This document shows, piece after piece, positions 13,501 to 21,800 of a stretch of DNA of 64,000 nucleotides. The notes beneath the pieces are model-generated. The model was given only the letters and a program-made list of their open reading frames with translations. It did not search any database and was not told the DNA's origin. Position 1 is the stretch's first letter. Every line of letters starts with the position of its first letter. The translations under genes were made by a program, and so were the position numbers. The stretch spans positions 7,133,501 to 7,197,500 of the forward strand of contig JAFFSR010000218.1 in assembly GCA_017163975.1 (NCBI GenBank), in the 5' to 3' direction. Source of the DNA: Anastatus disparis (Eukaryota; Arthropoda; Insecta; Hymenoptera; Eupelmidae).

Positions 13501-13972
13501 AGTATCTGAAGCACCAAATTTCACAAATTACGATGATTATCAACAACAAATGATGCACATACCAAATCATCGCATTGAAACATCGCCCAATCATTCACCA
13601 GATAACAAAAATATTATTTTGGAAGATAGGTTAGGGTATTCTCATCAACAATCCGATCAACAAATAATGCAACAACAGCCACAACAAACAAGTCCAGAAC
13701 CATATTATTACAATCAAAATGGAGGAGGAGCTGATAGATGTCATTACACCTGTGAGGTACTGGATACACGACTTCCCGCACAAGTAGCAACACAAATAAA
13801 TAATGCGAATAATGATATTAATTACGGTGAAGTTACTGATATGGAATTACCACCATTTGTCGATTATACACTTGTTGGTATGTTATGCAGCTCAGAAGAA
13901 CAACATCAGCAGCAACAAATGACTTCATGTCAACAACAGACTGTCGTACATAATTACGTTCCTCATCATTAA
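2503..13972 (+). CDS. gcm: Glial cells missing (GCM-domain) transcription factor
   Basis: Zinc-binding DNA-binding transcription factor; the Drosophila orthologue drives glial and blood-cell fate in the nucleus. Coding exons: 2503-2513, 10740-10842, 11223-11453, 11867-12136, 12246-12339, 12425-12978 and 13307-13972. All introns are GT-AG and all phases fit, giving 1929 nt or 642 residues, somewhat longer than Drosophila Gcm. The GCM domain (about residues 29-183) opens with WDINDSNVP and contains [20 protein letters not shown] and [20 protein letters not shown], which are near-diagnostic for the family. After the domain come a basic stretch, a Cys-rich patch, a His-rich run and Gln-rich segments. 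Near the C-terminus is [17 protein letters not shown], probably an activation or interaction motif. The domain assignment is very secure. The 11-nt first exon (MVVL-) is inferred from phase and a good donor. An internal ATG at 10762 (residue 12) is the alternative start. The gene converges on the FIP200 gene. Confidence 0.93.
2568..2762 (+). mobile_element. tRNA-derived SINE
   Basis: An A box TGGCTCAGTCGG (2579-2590) and a B box GAGTTCGAATCC (2622-2633) sit at tRNA-like spacing. The anticodon and T arms pair poorly, so this is not a functional tRNA. An unrelated body follows, holding CGTCGCT...AGCGACG inverted repeats, then an A-rich tail at about 2747-2762. Possible degenerate target duplications flank it: ACAATTTAGAATT (2555-2567) and ACAATTCATATT (2763-2774). 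It lies in gcm intron 1, in gcm orientation. A decayed tRNA gene is the alternative. Confidence 0.65.
3360..3450. promoter_or_regulatory. Triple CCAAT-box cluster in gcm intron 1
   Basis: Three ATTGG (inverted CCAAT) motifs at 3360-3364, 3393-3397 and 3411-3415 lie in a compositionally richer patch. A TATA-like CTATAAGAG follows at about 3443. Spaced CCAAT boxes of this kind suit NF-Y binding in a promoter or enhancer. The motifs are seen; the function is inferred. Confidence 0.35.
3582..3604. repeat. Perfect 10-bp inverted repeat
   Basis: TGATTTAGGT and ACCTAAATCA are separated by ACG. A CRE-like TGACGTGA overlaps its left end. It could be a dimeric protein-binding site or a chance palindrome. 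Confidence 0.6.
4519..4571. repeat. (TA)n microsatellite
   Basis: About 26 uninterrupted TA units in gcm intron 1. A nearby (GA)-rich run occurs at about 4392-4416. Reading frames through it are repeat artefacts. Confidence 0.95.
5056..5329. mobile_element. MITE with CACTGTT termini and TA target duplication
   Basis: A 274-bp element bounded by CACTGTTAAAAATTTTT on the left and its near-complement AAATTTTTTTTAACAGTG on the right. TA lies directly outside each end (5054-5055, 5330-5331), typical of Tc1/mariner-type insertion. There is no reading frame for a transposase, so it is non-autonomous. The left half carries three near-tandem copies of the palindromic unit ATGAAAATTCAT (about 5128-5178). 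The element lies in gcm intron 1. Confidence 0.8.
5340..7560. other. gcm intron 1, middle part: low-complexity DNA
   Basis: AT-rich intronic sequence with an (AC)n microsatellite at 6561-6585 and a GA-rich stretch at about 6660-6740. No coding exon or RNA gene was seen. Confidence 0.6.
7561..7760. repeat. CG-alternating islands in gcm intron 1
   Basis: Two runs of alternating G and C, GCGCGCGCTCGCGCGCG at 7615-7631 and GCGCGCGCGCG at 7745-7755, stand out in an otherwise very AT-rich intron. A GA-rich stretch lies between them. Similar but weaker CpG-rich spots occur at about 8455-8530. Such alternating purine-pyrimidine DNA can adopt Z-form. A regulatory role is possible but not shown. Confidence 0.6.
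8691..8818. repeat. Imperfect repeat of an AAAAAAGGATTACA unit
   Basis: Three copies of a unit close to AATAAAAAAAGGATTACA begin near 8694, 8758 and 8802, with partly similar spacers (for example TTAAATAATC and TTTAATAAAC). The pattern suggests a decayed tandem repeat. Confidence 0.5.
9220..9243. repeat. (TC)n microsatellite
   Basis: A 24-bp TC run in gcm intron 1. A second pyrimidine/purine microsatellite, (GA)n, lies at 10122-10143. Confidence 0.9.
10517..10607 (+). promoter_or_regulatory. gcm: Candidate alternative leader exon / proximal promoter of gcm
   Basis: TTATATA at 10517-10523 is followed by a strong pyrimidine tract and TTTGTAG ending at 10550. A 57-nt segment (10551-10607) then ends CCAAG before the donor GTATAT. 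It lies 132 bases before the second gcm coding exon. It contains a short ATG frame (MDNFQ) that would be out of phase with gcm, and it would add an early stop if joined to the 2503 exon. It therefore makes sense only as a non-coding leader, with translation starting at the ATG at 10762. Whether its 5' edge is an acceptor or a transcription start cannot be decided here. Confidence 0.4.
10740..12136 (+). other. gcm: GCM DNA-binding domain (exons 2-4 of gcm)
   Basis: Exon 2 (10740-10842) carries the QQQQ linker and [10 protein letters not shown]. Exon 3 (11223-11453) carries [17 protein letters not shown] through RPAICDK. Exon 4 (11867-12136) carries [12 protein letters not shown], the [15 protein letters not shown] block, GTHDHPRPE and the end of the domain at SEARR. 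Conserved Cys and His residues expected to hold the two zinc ions are present. Residues 29 to about 183 match the family closely and show no break. Confidence 0.95.
12246..13972 (+). other. gcm: gcm C-terminal regulatory region (exons 5-7)
   Basis: Residues 206-642 are low-complexity and probably disordered. They contain a basic RGTKRPST segment, a [12 protein letters not shown] cysteine patch, a His-rich run (about 12520-12560) and many QQ tracts. The C-terminal [17 protein letters not shown] motif precedes a Gln-rich end NYVPHH. Exon 6 ends VSVAQ and exon 7 resumes [10 protein letters not shown] in phase 0. Activation-domain status is inferred from composition. Confidence 0.85.
13028..13158. 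repeat. Hairpin-forming inverted repeat in gcm intron 6
   Basis: The outer arms pair over 13 bp (TTAAGAGTAGATC with GATCTATTCTTAA, one G-T). A short CGAG/CTCG stem follows, then a perfect 11-bp stem (GATTACCGACC with GGTCGGTAATC), around a loop of about 61 bases. It could be a decayed MITE or a structured intronic RNA. Confidence 0.7.
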
Positions 13973-14013
13973 ATGACATAAAAAAATAAATTAATCGTTG
14001 ACTCCTGTGCATT

Positions 14014-14039
14014 TTTCCGAGACATCGAAGTCTCGGAAA
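14014..14039 (+). repeat. Perfect stem-loop in gcm 3' UTR
   Basis: TTTCCGAGAC and GTCTCGGAAA form a 10-bp perfect stem around ATCGAA, 42 bases after the gcm stop codon. It could be a post-transcriptional control element. Confidence 0.75.
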
Positions 14040-15027
14040 TTATCGAGTGATCTCGCTCTAGATAAATCTATATAGATTGAACATTGAAGTATAGTTCTAG
14101 AACATTGGCATACTACATTACCGACAGAGCTTAAGATTATTATTATTTTTTACGGAGAAATTTATATTATCTCATTAAATGCGTACATCGTCCTTCATAC
14201 ATAATAATATAGAAAAAATTTTTAATTTATATTAAATTTTGATTATTATAAATAACATTGCGAAAGTATGAAGGATAATATGTTTGAAACGGTGGTAAAT
14301 AGATACCGATGAAATTTATATATCATGAGTTCTAGAAAATAATAAAATTCATTAGTCTAAGCGTTAAAAAAATATAGTAGCTCTGTCCATCAAGTTAAAT
14401 ATGTATGTAGATGAAAACCTACTTTGTAACGACAAAAAAAACAACTTAGAATCAAAAAAACCATTATTTATAGAATAATGCAAATTATTATTAGACTGTA
14501 TAATATTAAAAAGAAAAAACGTTTCTGTTGATTATAATTGAAAACGGATTTATACGTACTTATTTTAGAAATATTACAAAATTAAAAAAACTGTAAAAAA
14601 AGAATTTTACCGCAGTTAACAATTGTAATTGTTTCATATGTTTCGAGACGCGTACTTTGTACTATAATTGATATGAAATTTATTGTTAGTTTAATGGCGT
14701 ATTTAAGAACGTTTTATATGCATAAAGATAATCATTATTTTTTCCTTCAATTCATGTAATAATTGAGGAAACAAGAAAAAAATGTTTACTTACTTCGATT
14801 GTGCATTTGGTTGCCTCGATTTTAGTTCCTTCAAAATTAATATTTAAGTGTTTTAGAAATTTGATAGGTAAAAAAAACGAGTATAAAAATTATTACTGTT
14901 TTCAATGAGAAAAAAAATACAGTATTGAGTCCTTTAATTGTACATAGTATTATTAAGCATTATGAAATTGTAAATATGAATGACATTGTTAATTTAATGA
15001 AAAAATGGATTGAGAATGTCAGGTTTA

Positions 15028-15039
15028 AATAAAAATAAA
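15028..15039 (+). terminator. gcm: Poly(A) signals for gcm
   Basis: Two AATAAA hexamers at 15028-15033 and 15034-15039 are followed by a CA and by T/GT-rich sequence (TGTTTCATGT, CTTGTTCTTT). This is the standard layout for animal cleavage and polyadenylation. Confidence 0.55.
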
Positions 15040-15059
15040 AATACAAGTCATGTTTCATG

Positions 15060-16700
15060 TAAAAGTCACTTGTTCTTTATTTATTATTTATTATATAATT
15101 ACTTGTGATTCCTTTTTTTTATTATTATTAATTTTAACAATTATTTTGACGATCACAATGTTTTTTTCGCATGCTCAAATCGCTCTTTTTATCTTATTTA
15201 ATTACAAAACCGCGCTTACAACGACGCGATTTTTCTCTTAATAAGAAAAAAAACGAACCAAAAAATTTGAATTCATTTACTTTGAAAAAAAATAGGCATT
15301 TTTTTTATCTTCCTTCGCACGTTACATTCTTTCTATTCGTCATTTACTTTTTTTGAAATTTTTTTTTTGCACATACTACATACTAAAAATTTATTAATGT
15401 GTAAGGTTCAAACTTTTTCGATTTTTTTTAATTGTTACGCTTTTTTGTTTTATGTTTCTACTTACGTACTACGAATTTTTAAAAAAAGAAGACAAAATGT
15501 GTTAGACTTAGCGGTCATATGCTTGTTTTTTTTTTACTTTCTCTAAGAGGTAAACGTAGTACTATATTATTTATATCATAAACGCTTTTTTTTCTGATCA
15601 CTTGTGACACATTTTAATTGTGTTTTTAAAGCTGCCTTCGAACTATTAAGCAATTGATCACTGACAATTTGTTAAATTTTTTTAAATCTAATTTTTTTCA
15701 TCTAAAAATCGTCGTTTTTATAAAGGCTGAAAAAACCATGTGTGTTAATCACGAGAAGACAATACATTATTCTTTTTGTGTTTATACAATATATAGCAGG
15801 CACGTATCTTTGATGTTTGGGCTTATCTTCTAAATGTTAATTATTATCATTAAAAAAAATCCTTTTTTATAAGATTAGTAAATCTTTTTTCTTGTTTACC
15901 CTCAATTTTAGCAAATGTTGCGTAAAAACATTTGCGAGTTGAAATTTTTGAGACGTGCGAAGGTCCGCTTTAATATTTCAAAGAGAAAGATTTAAAATGA
16001 AAGTTGTTTGAGATAAAAATTAATCAAGTTTAAAGAATAAATGGTCGAAATTTTTATTTTTTAATCATCATTAGAATTAGGGATGATGAGAAAGCTCGAT
16101 AACAATCATAACTACTATTGAAAAAATTGATTGTTATAGAAAATGAAATAAAAATTAATTTAATTACACAAAGTGCATGCTTTAAGAATTTGAGTTAGGA
16201 ATCGAGTTTATTAAAGTTTCTTATTAAGTCTACAAGATTTTCTCTTATGTAGCATTAAAAAGGGCGAGGAGTTCCATTGTTTTTATCGTCCTCCACAGAA
16301 AAACTACTTTCGTTTTTTTTTCTTTACGTTAACATGAGATTGGAGTTTTACTAATAACTACTTAGAAGTGAAAACGTTGAAAAGGAGATTAAAAGGTCCG
16401 AAGCCACTCAGCAGAAAATCACAAAAATAGAAAGTAGTAACTTTCTTTTACAATAAAAATTCAATTTTTGTACAAGATAAAAATAAAAATAAAAAGATCA
16501 ATTTTTTTTCATATAAAACGTAAAAAAAGACTTTTATTTATATAGAGGTTCTCTATTAAGTGGCAACGCACCGAAATGATCACAGCTATTTTACGATACA
16601 CTATTTAAAGTGTCTATACGTGCATCGGTAAGACAATCGGTGCCCTAATGTCCTAAATGTAGAAATTCAAGTCTCACACGATCTATAATATAATTTATTT
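15060..16700. other. Convergent intergenic sequence, no gene seen
   Basis: T-rich low-complexity DNA. The only structure noticed is a small inverted repeat TAACAATCA...TGATTGTTA at about 16100-16140. It might include an extended gcm 3' end. Confidence 0.55.
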
Positions 16701-16705
16701 TTTTA

Positions 16706-16773
16706 TAGAGAAAGACGATAGAGGCTGGAGACAACGACCGCATCGACACCAGCTTCTTCTCGTCTTGTCTCTA
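16706..16773 (+). ncRNA. MicroRNA-precursor-like hairpin (candidate)
   Basis: The 5' arm TAGAGAAAGACGATAGAGG pairs with the 3' arm that ends TCTTCTCGTCTTGTCTCTA. The blocks are TAGAGA/TCTCTA, AAGACGA/TCGTCTT, AGAG/TTCT and GCTGG/CCAGC, broken only by one bulge and one 1x2 internal loop. The terminal loop is about 20 nt. Flanking T and A runs can extend the stem by about 7 bp. The shape fits a pre-miRNA on either strand. I do not recognise a known miRNA seed. A foldback repeat is the alternative. Confidence 0.4.
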
Positions 16774-16779
16774 AAAAAA

Positions 16780-16896
16780 TTTTTTCTCTACAGCATTTTT
16801 TTTATATGTATTTTTCGACAAGTGAAAAAGGGGTAACGTTCGATCACCGGGAACGTTTACACTTTTTTTAGAGATTTTTTTTTGTAGAGAAAAAAA
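16780..16896. repeat. Second long imperfect hairpin next to the 16.7-kb hairpin
   Basis: The outer arms TTTTTTCTCTACA and TGTAGAGAAAAAA pair. The inner arms GTAACGTTC and GAACGTTTAC pair around GATCACCGG. A/T runs on both sides of the inner stem can also pair. It lies 6 bases after the miRNA-like hairpin. Confidence 0.6.
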
Positions 16897-16899
16897 ATG

Positions 16900-18105
16900 A
16901 AATCGAACTTTTTTTTGTTACAAGTAATTCGATCGGTGCCATTTTTTTTTTAATTTTTTCTTTTTGTTTAATGAATTTAATGAGAAAAATAATGAAGCTA
17001 TATTTAATTAAAGAAGCTCAGCGAGACATCTAAAAATCAGTCGTCATAAAAGTTTATAAATACGAATGAAGATGATGAATATAGCGAACCTATATAACTG
17101 CATTAGTTATATACTAATGTGTCGGAATAAAGTATCATTTATTTTTATTTTTTTTTGTCTTGAAAAAATCATTTATCAACTTAGAATCGTTTTAATTATT
17201 TTTCACACGTAAATTATTTTTATTATTGCACACTCGAGCGAGATTTTTTATTTTGTTTCATACATATATATTACTTACAAACGAATATCACGCCGATATA
17301 CGATTATAATATATAAAAGTATGACCGAAGCGAAATAATGTAAGTTCTTATGAACTACAAAACTTACGAAGTTAATTCTCCACGAGGTGCAAAGATTAAC
17401 TATATATTTCTCAGCGTAAAATAACAGAGCTCGTATTAATTTTTTTTTTTTATTAGTATGAAACGACAACTGAATCGGATTTTGTACCACGCTTCTATCT
17501 TCGTCGTTTCAATTCGATGTTTTTTTTATATTATTATAAAAAAATTAAACAAAAGTTGACGAAATGTCATCAGTTTGTCTACAAATTCAAACTAAAAATT
17601 GAAAAAAAAAAAAAAAAATTAAAAATTTACTATTTAATTTCATGAGCATCACTCAGGCTCTTTTGTATGTTTTCAGTTTTTTTTCTTTTTTTTGCCCTTA
17701 ACTTATCTCGAATTAATAAGTTATCGAGAATAAACAAAACATGGTTACAAACGTTACTCCCGCACGGTCACAACGATACACATCATTCAACAATTATGTT
17801 TCACTCACAATTTTTTTTAGCTTTCGTTTATCTTTTTATGTTATTTTTTCTTCTTTAAATTATTTATATCACAATAAAATGCCAGCGCATCCTACACATT
17901 TTTTCATCTTCTCAATTCAATGTACACATAAATCCTCACATTTATATTCATTTTACACAACATTTTTTTTTAATATCTTGGATGCGTCTCGAGGCTCGGG
18001 CAGGTTTTGGCCTTTCATTTGAAGCTTTTATCTGATTATAACGAAGAGTTGCTTAATTTTAGGCAAAGATCCTTCATGAATCTCCAAGAACGACATATAT
18101 TCTCC
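16900..18105. other. T-rich sequence downstream of the FIP200 3' end
   Basis: No supported gene. On the minus strand this would be FIP200 3' flank or extended 3' UTR. It contains poly(A/T) runs (for example 17600-17620) and no recognisable domain in any frame. Confidence 0.5.
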
Positions 18106-18111
18106 TTTATT
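18106..18111 (-). terminator. RB1CC1: AATAAA immediately after the FIP200 stop codon
   Basis: On the minus strand AATAAA begins just after the TAG at 18115-18113. It could give a very short 3' UTR. A later AATAAA near 17250 is another option. Weak evidence. Confidence 0.25.
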
Positions 18112-18112
18112 T

Positions 18113-18830
18113 CTAATGGGTTTTGCTGGATGCAGCAATATGCCTCTGAAGTGGTTTTACACGAACTCGATAGAATTTTGTTCCCTGAGGAACCCTGTAG
18201 CGATTTTCAGGCTGTAATTCAAACATAAATTTATTATTTATGGCAATTCAAAACTAAATCAACAATGTTTGACTACATGAAATACTTGAGTAAATAAATA
18301 ATATTGTTAAAAATTATTATTTCTTTTATAGCATTAAAAAGTTTATTTTAGTATATATTTTAAAATGTTCTTTACCTTTCTAGCCGAACAATATTCTTTT
18401 TCCACAACTTCACCAACAGCATGTAATTTGGATGGGAGGCCGTCTGATCCCAATTTAAGATCCAAGTCAGTAATGCAATCTGAATTTAGGAAGTAGAAGG
18501 TCGCCGATTCCTGTAGGACTGTATAATTACGGTGCTCTTGGTCCCAGAGGACGAGAACAATGTCACCAATGTTACAAGATGTAAAATTGATTTTACCTTG
18601 TTGTACAAGGCTAGTTGTGCTCTTGGTTAGTTTATCACGCAGTGATTGCGACGAAGATGTTGAAGCTTCACGTCGAATTCGCTCGGTACTCGTTGCAGCG
18701 TCAACGCGAATTGGAGATGTTTCTACTAATACCGAAGCATTCATATCCTTGTCACGACTATTGTCGCACGTAGATACGGATGAAGTACTCAAGGATTCCG
18801 CTGATAAGTTGCGCTTTGAACGTTCTTTCA
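18113..18830 (-). other. RB1CC1: FIP200 Claw domain (exons 13-14)
   Basis: Residues 1242-1425. A Ser/Thr-rich stretch (SLSTSSVSTCDNSRDKD and following) leads into the Claw at about 1325: IGDIVLVLWDQEHRNYTVLQ, FYFLNSDCITDLDLKL, VGEVVEKEYCSARK, then PENRYRVPQGTKFYRVRV from the last exon. In human FIP200 this fold binds FIR motifs of autophagy receptors and dimerises. The basic NRYRVP edge expected to contact such peptides is kept. The last exon is 33 codons including the TAG stop. Confidence 0.9.
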
Positions 18831-21800
18831 CTGTTTTGGCATTTTTGACATATATTAATAAAATGTTTATTTTCTTTTTGTTAATTGGTTTCTTAAATGC
18901 ATAATAAAATAAACCAATAAAATTAAGTGCAGGAAATAACAAAATTAAAAAAACGTGTTAGTTATGGAATGTTTTTTTAATTTTCAATATATTACAGTCA
19001 ATCACATACACTAATAAAAAAATCTTACATGCTACAAAATAATTTAGTTAGATTAAAGCTTGCTTTTTGTAAAACTAAAATGTGCTAACTACATGGTGGA
19101 GGATTTAGGAAGATCATATGTGCAGGTCCCAAATTTTTGATCTCCTGCTTTCAAAGACAATTATCACTAGCCACTTTAAACGTAGAAATTTTCTACATTT
19201 TCTTACATTAGATATGCACTAAGGCACAACACAGTCTTTAAAGGCATTTTAATTAACTTTTACGCATCGAATTCTGTTTTATTAATACAGGATTCGATGT
19301 ATTATTTAAAAAATTATATTACGATCAAATTTTTTTAAATCGTTATACGATCCTTTTTATGAATTGAAACTTCGAGTGACTTAGAAACGTTTGTGAATTA
19401 ATAGTTGGTAACGTGAATTTTCAAATTATAATGATTTAAGTGATTAATTAATTTACAGGTCACTTGCTGTTCAATGATGTTAAAATTATTTAGCATTATT
19501 CATAATGTACGTATGATCGATTATTAATAATATTGAATAAATAATGTTAACACCATTGAACAGTAATTGCTCTGTGAATGAATCACCGCATACGAAATTT
19601 TCCACTGTTAATAGTAGTATGATGGAATAAAAATAATTTTTTATAAAGTGAAAATTCACATTAGATCACGCAGTGAAAATTCATGATCCTCCAGACTTTG
19701 TGTTGCGCGAATACAACAAAAATCATTAAAATTGCACAAAAAGTAGAAAAAAATTATCACACACAGAAATTTTTTAGTAGAAATAAGATCAAATATTAAG
19801 AATTTTAGACATTGAAAAAACCAAACTAAAAAGAAAATAAATTTTAATTTACCAAGTTCGACTTCGAGTCGAACTCGTTCATTCTCTAAAGCTTCAATTT
19901 TAGATTCCATAAGTTCCTTGTTTTCTCGCGTTGATCTCAATTCCGATGTCAATCTTTTATTATCCAATTTAAGAGCATCCACTTTACTGTGAACGGAAAC
20001 TAAATCATTATCAGCTTCCAGTCTAACTTTCTTGGATTCAGAAACTTTGATTTCATCTTTATCGCTGGATTCTTGCATGGATTTTAAATTATCACTAAGA
20101 TCTGAATTTGTCTGACTCATCTTTAGACGCTCATCATCCAGTTCTCGTTTCAACTCATCTTTCTCCGCCTTTAAAAAATAATTTAATAAATTATTAGTAA
20201 ATAAAAATTGATTTCTTTTGTAAAATTAATTTTATGTTTTTATGCTAATAATATTTTATATTTTCAGTATGTCTACTCAATTCTATTTACAAAATTTATA
20301 AACTAAATATTCAAAAACTTTGTGAAAGGTTTGTAATTTTTAGACCTTTTATATCTATTGAAGTTAAATAATAATATCACCTACAAACGCGTATATAGGA
20401 GTAAATTTAAAAATTTTGAATTCAACAGTTATTATAAACTTAAAAAATTTCTTGATCAATCTTAAAAATTCTTGAAAAATCCTGATTTTTCAAGGGTTGA
20501 AAAAATTCCTTGAATATTCCAGAATTTTCAAGGAAGTTAGACATTTTAAATTTGATGTTAATTAAAACCTCTTTCGTCAAACTTATTCAAATAATAACAA
20601 TACCTCTAAACGACGAACGAGATTTTCTCTTTGTTCAAGCTTTTCATGTTCCTCTGATATTTTGCGCTCAAGCGCTGCTTTGTCAGTTTTAAGATTTTGA
20701 ATAACAGATTGTGCTTCTCCAAGTTGTTGTACTGTAGCTTTGTAAAGACGACACTCTTCAAGTAAAGCAAGTTCTCGTTGTCTATAAAGCTCGAGATCTT
20801 GTTCATTTTTGCTGATTATTTCATTAGCCATTTGCAAATCTCGAGTCAAGGAAGAACGTTCATGCTCAATAGCTTCTCGAATAGCTGCTTCTTTTTCAGC
20901 TTCGAAATCCTTTTTAACTTGTGCAAGAATCGACTCATGATTTACGAACTCGATAACATCTACACGCTGTAAATTAAATTGTTTGTATTATTATTTCGAA
21001 AAATTTTATCAATAAGTGATTCAAATTGTTTTTCATTTAAATGTACCTCAATCTTTTCTAAACTGGAATCACTTGGACTGCGTTCCATAGTTGAGGCAGC
21101 CATCAACTTGAATCTGCTCCTGATTGTTTCCAACTGAGTTTTGTATTCTAATTGTAATTTTTCTGTTTCTTCTTTTATCAACTTTTGATGCTCAAGTTCG
21201 ACAGCAACTAATTTTGATTGCAATTCTTGGATTTTCTCTTGACTCTGTTTCAAAGAATTCTTGAGCGAATTAATCTCCAATAATTTAGCCTCATCCAGTT
21301 CTTTTATAGCAATGTCTTTATCATTTTGCACTTGGTTTATCCTTTCTTCCATTTGTCTATGAAATAAAAAACCAACGTTTAATATGGAACTTAATGAATT
21401 TTAATCCATCGTTTTTTGTTTTTTAAAAATTGATATTTCTTATTTTTATATTATTAGATATATTAATGATGCTAAAAAGTAAAGAAAAACTAATATATTT
21501 TTACCTGTAGATAATTTTCAACTTTTTGAATTCTCGTTGCTCTTCATCAAACTTTTGTCTCATGGTAACAACGAGCCTTTCCTGTTCTGAAACTTCAAGC
21601 TCCTTTTCTAACAATGAACGTTTAAGATTATCCAATTGTTCATCTTTCATTTGCAACATTTTTTTAAGATCAGAAAGTTCGAGTTCATGATCAACAGTTA
21701 ATTCTTGTTCGCGTTCTCTTAAAACGCACGTGTGCACTTTGACAGCATGAGAAATATTTGAGATGATTCTACATGTTTGTAATCGATCAACAAGCGCTTG

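Larger units (their letters stand above)
13973..15050 (+). other. gcm: gcm 3' untranslated region
   Basis: AT-rich sequence from the TAA at 13970-13972 to a likely cleavage point near 15050. It holds many A/T-rich elements, a perfect hairpin close to the stop codon (14014-14039), and tandem poly(A) signals at its end. Earlier AATAAA-like hexamers exist, so a shorter 3' end is possible. Confidence 0.55.

Noticed and set aside
13777..13790. GCM-binding-site-like sequence (TCCCGCAC) for autoregulation
   Set aside because: Differs from the CCCGCAT-type consensus and lies in coding sequence; no full consensus site was noticed in the gcm locus.
18560..18904. 114-residue plus-strand frame
   Set aside because: Antisense of the FIP200 exon encoding the Claw domain; no independent support.
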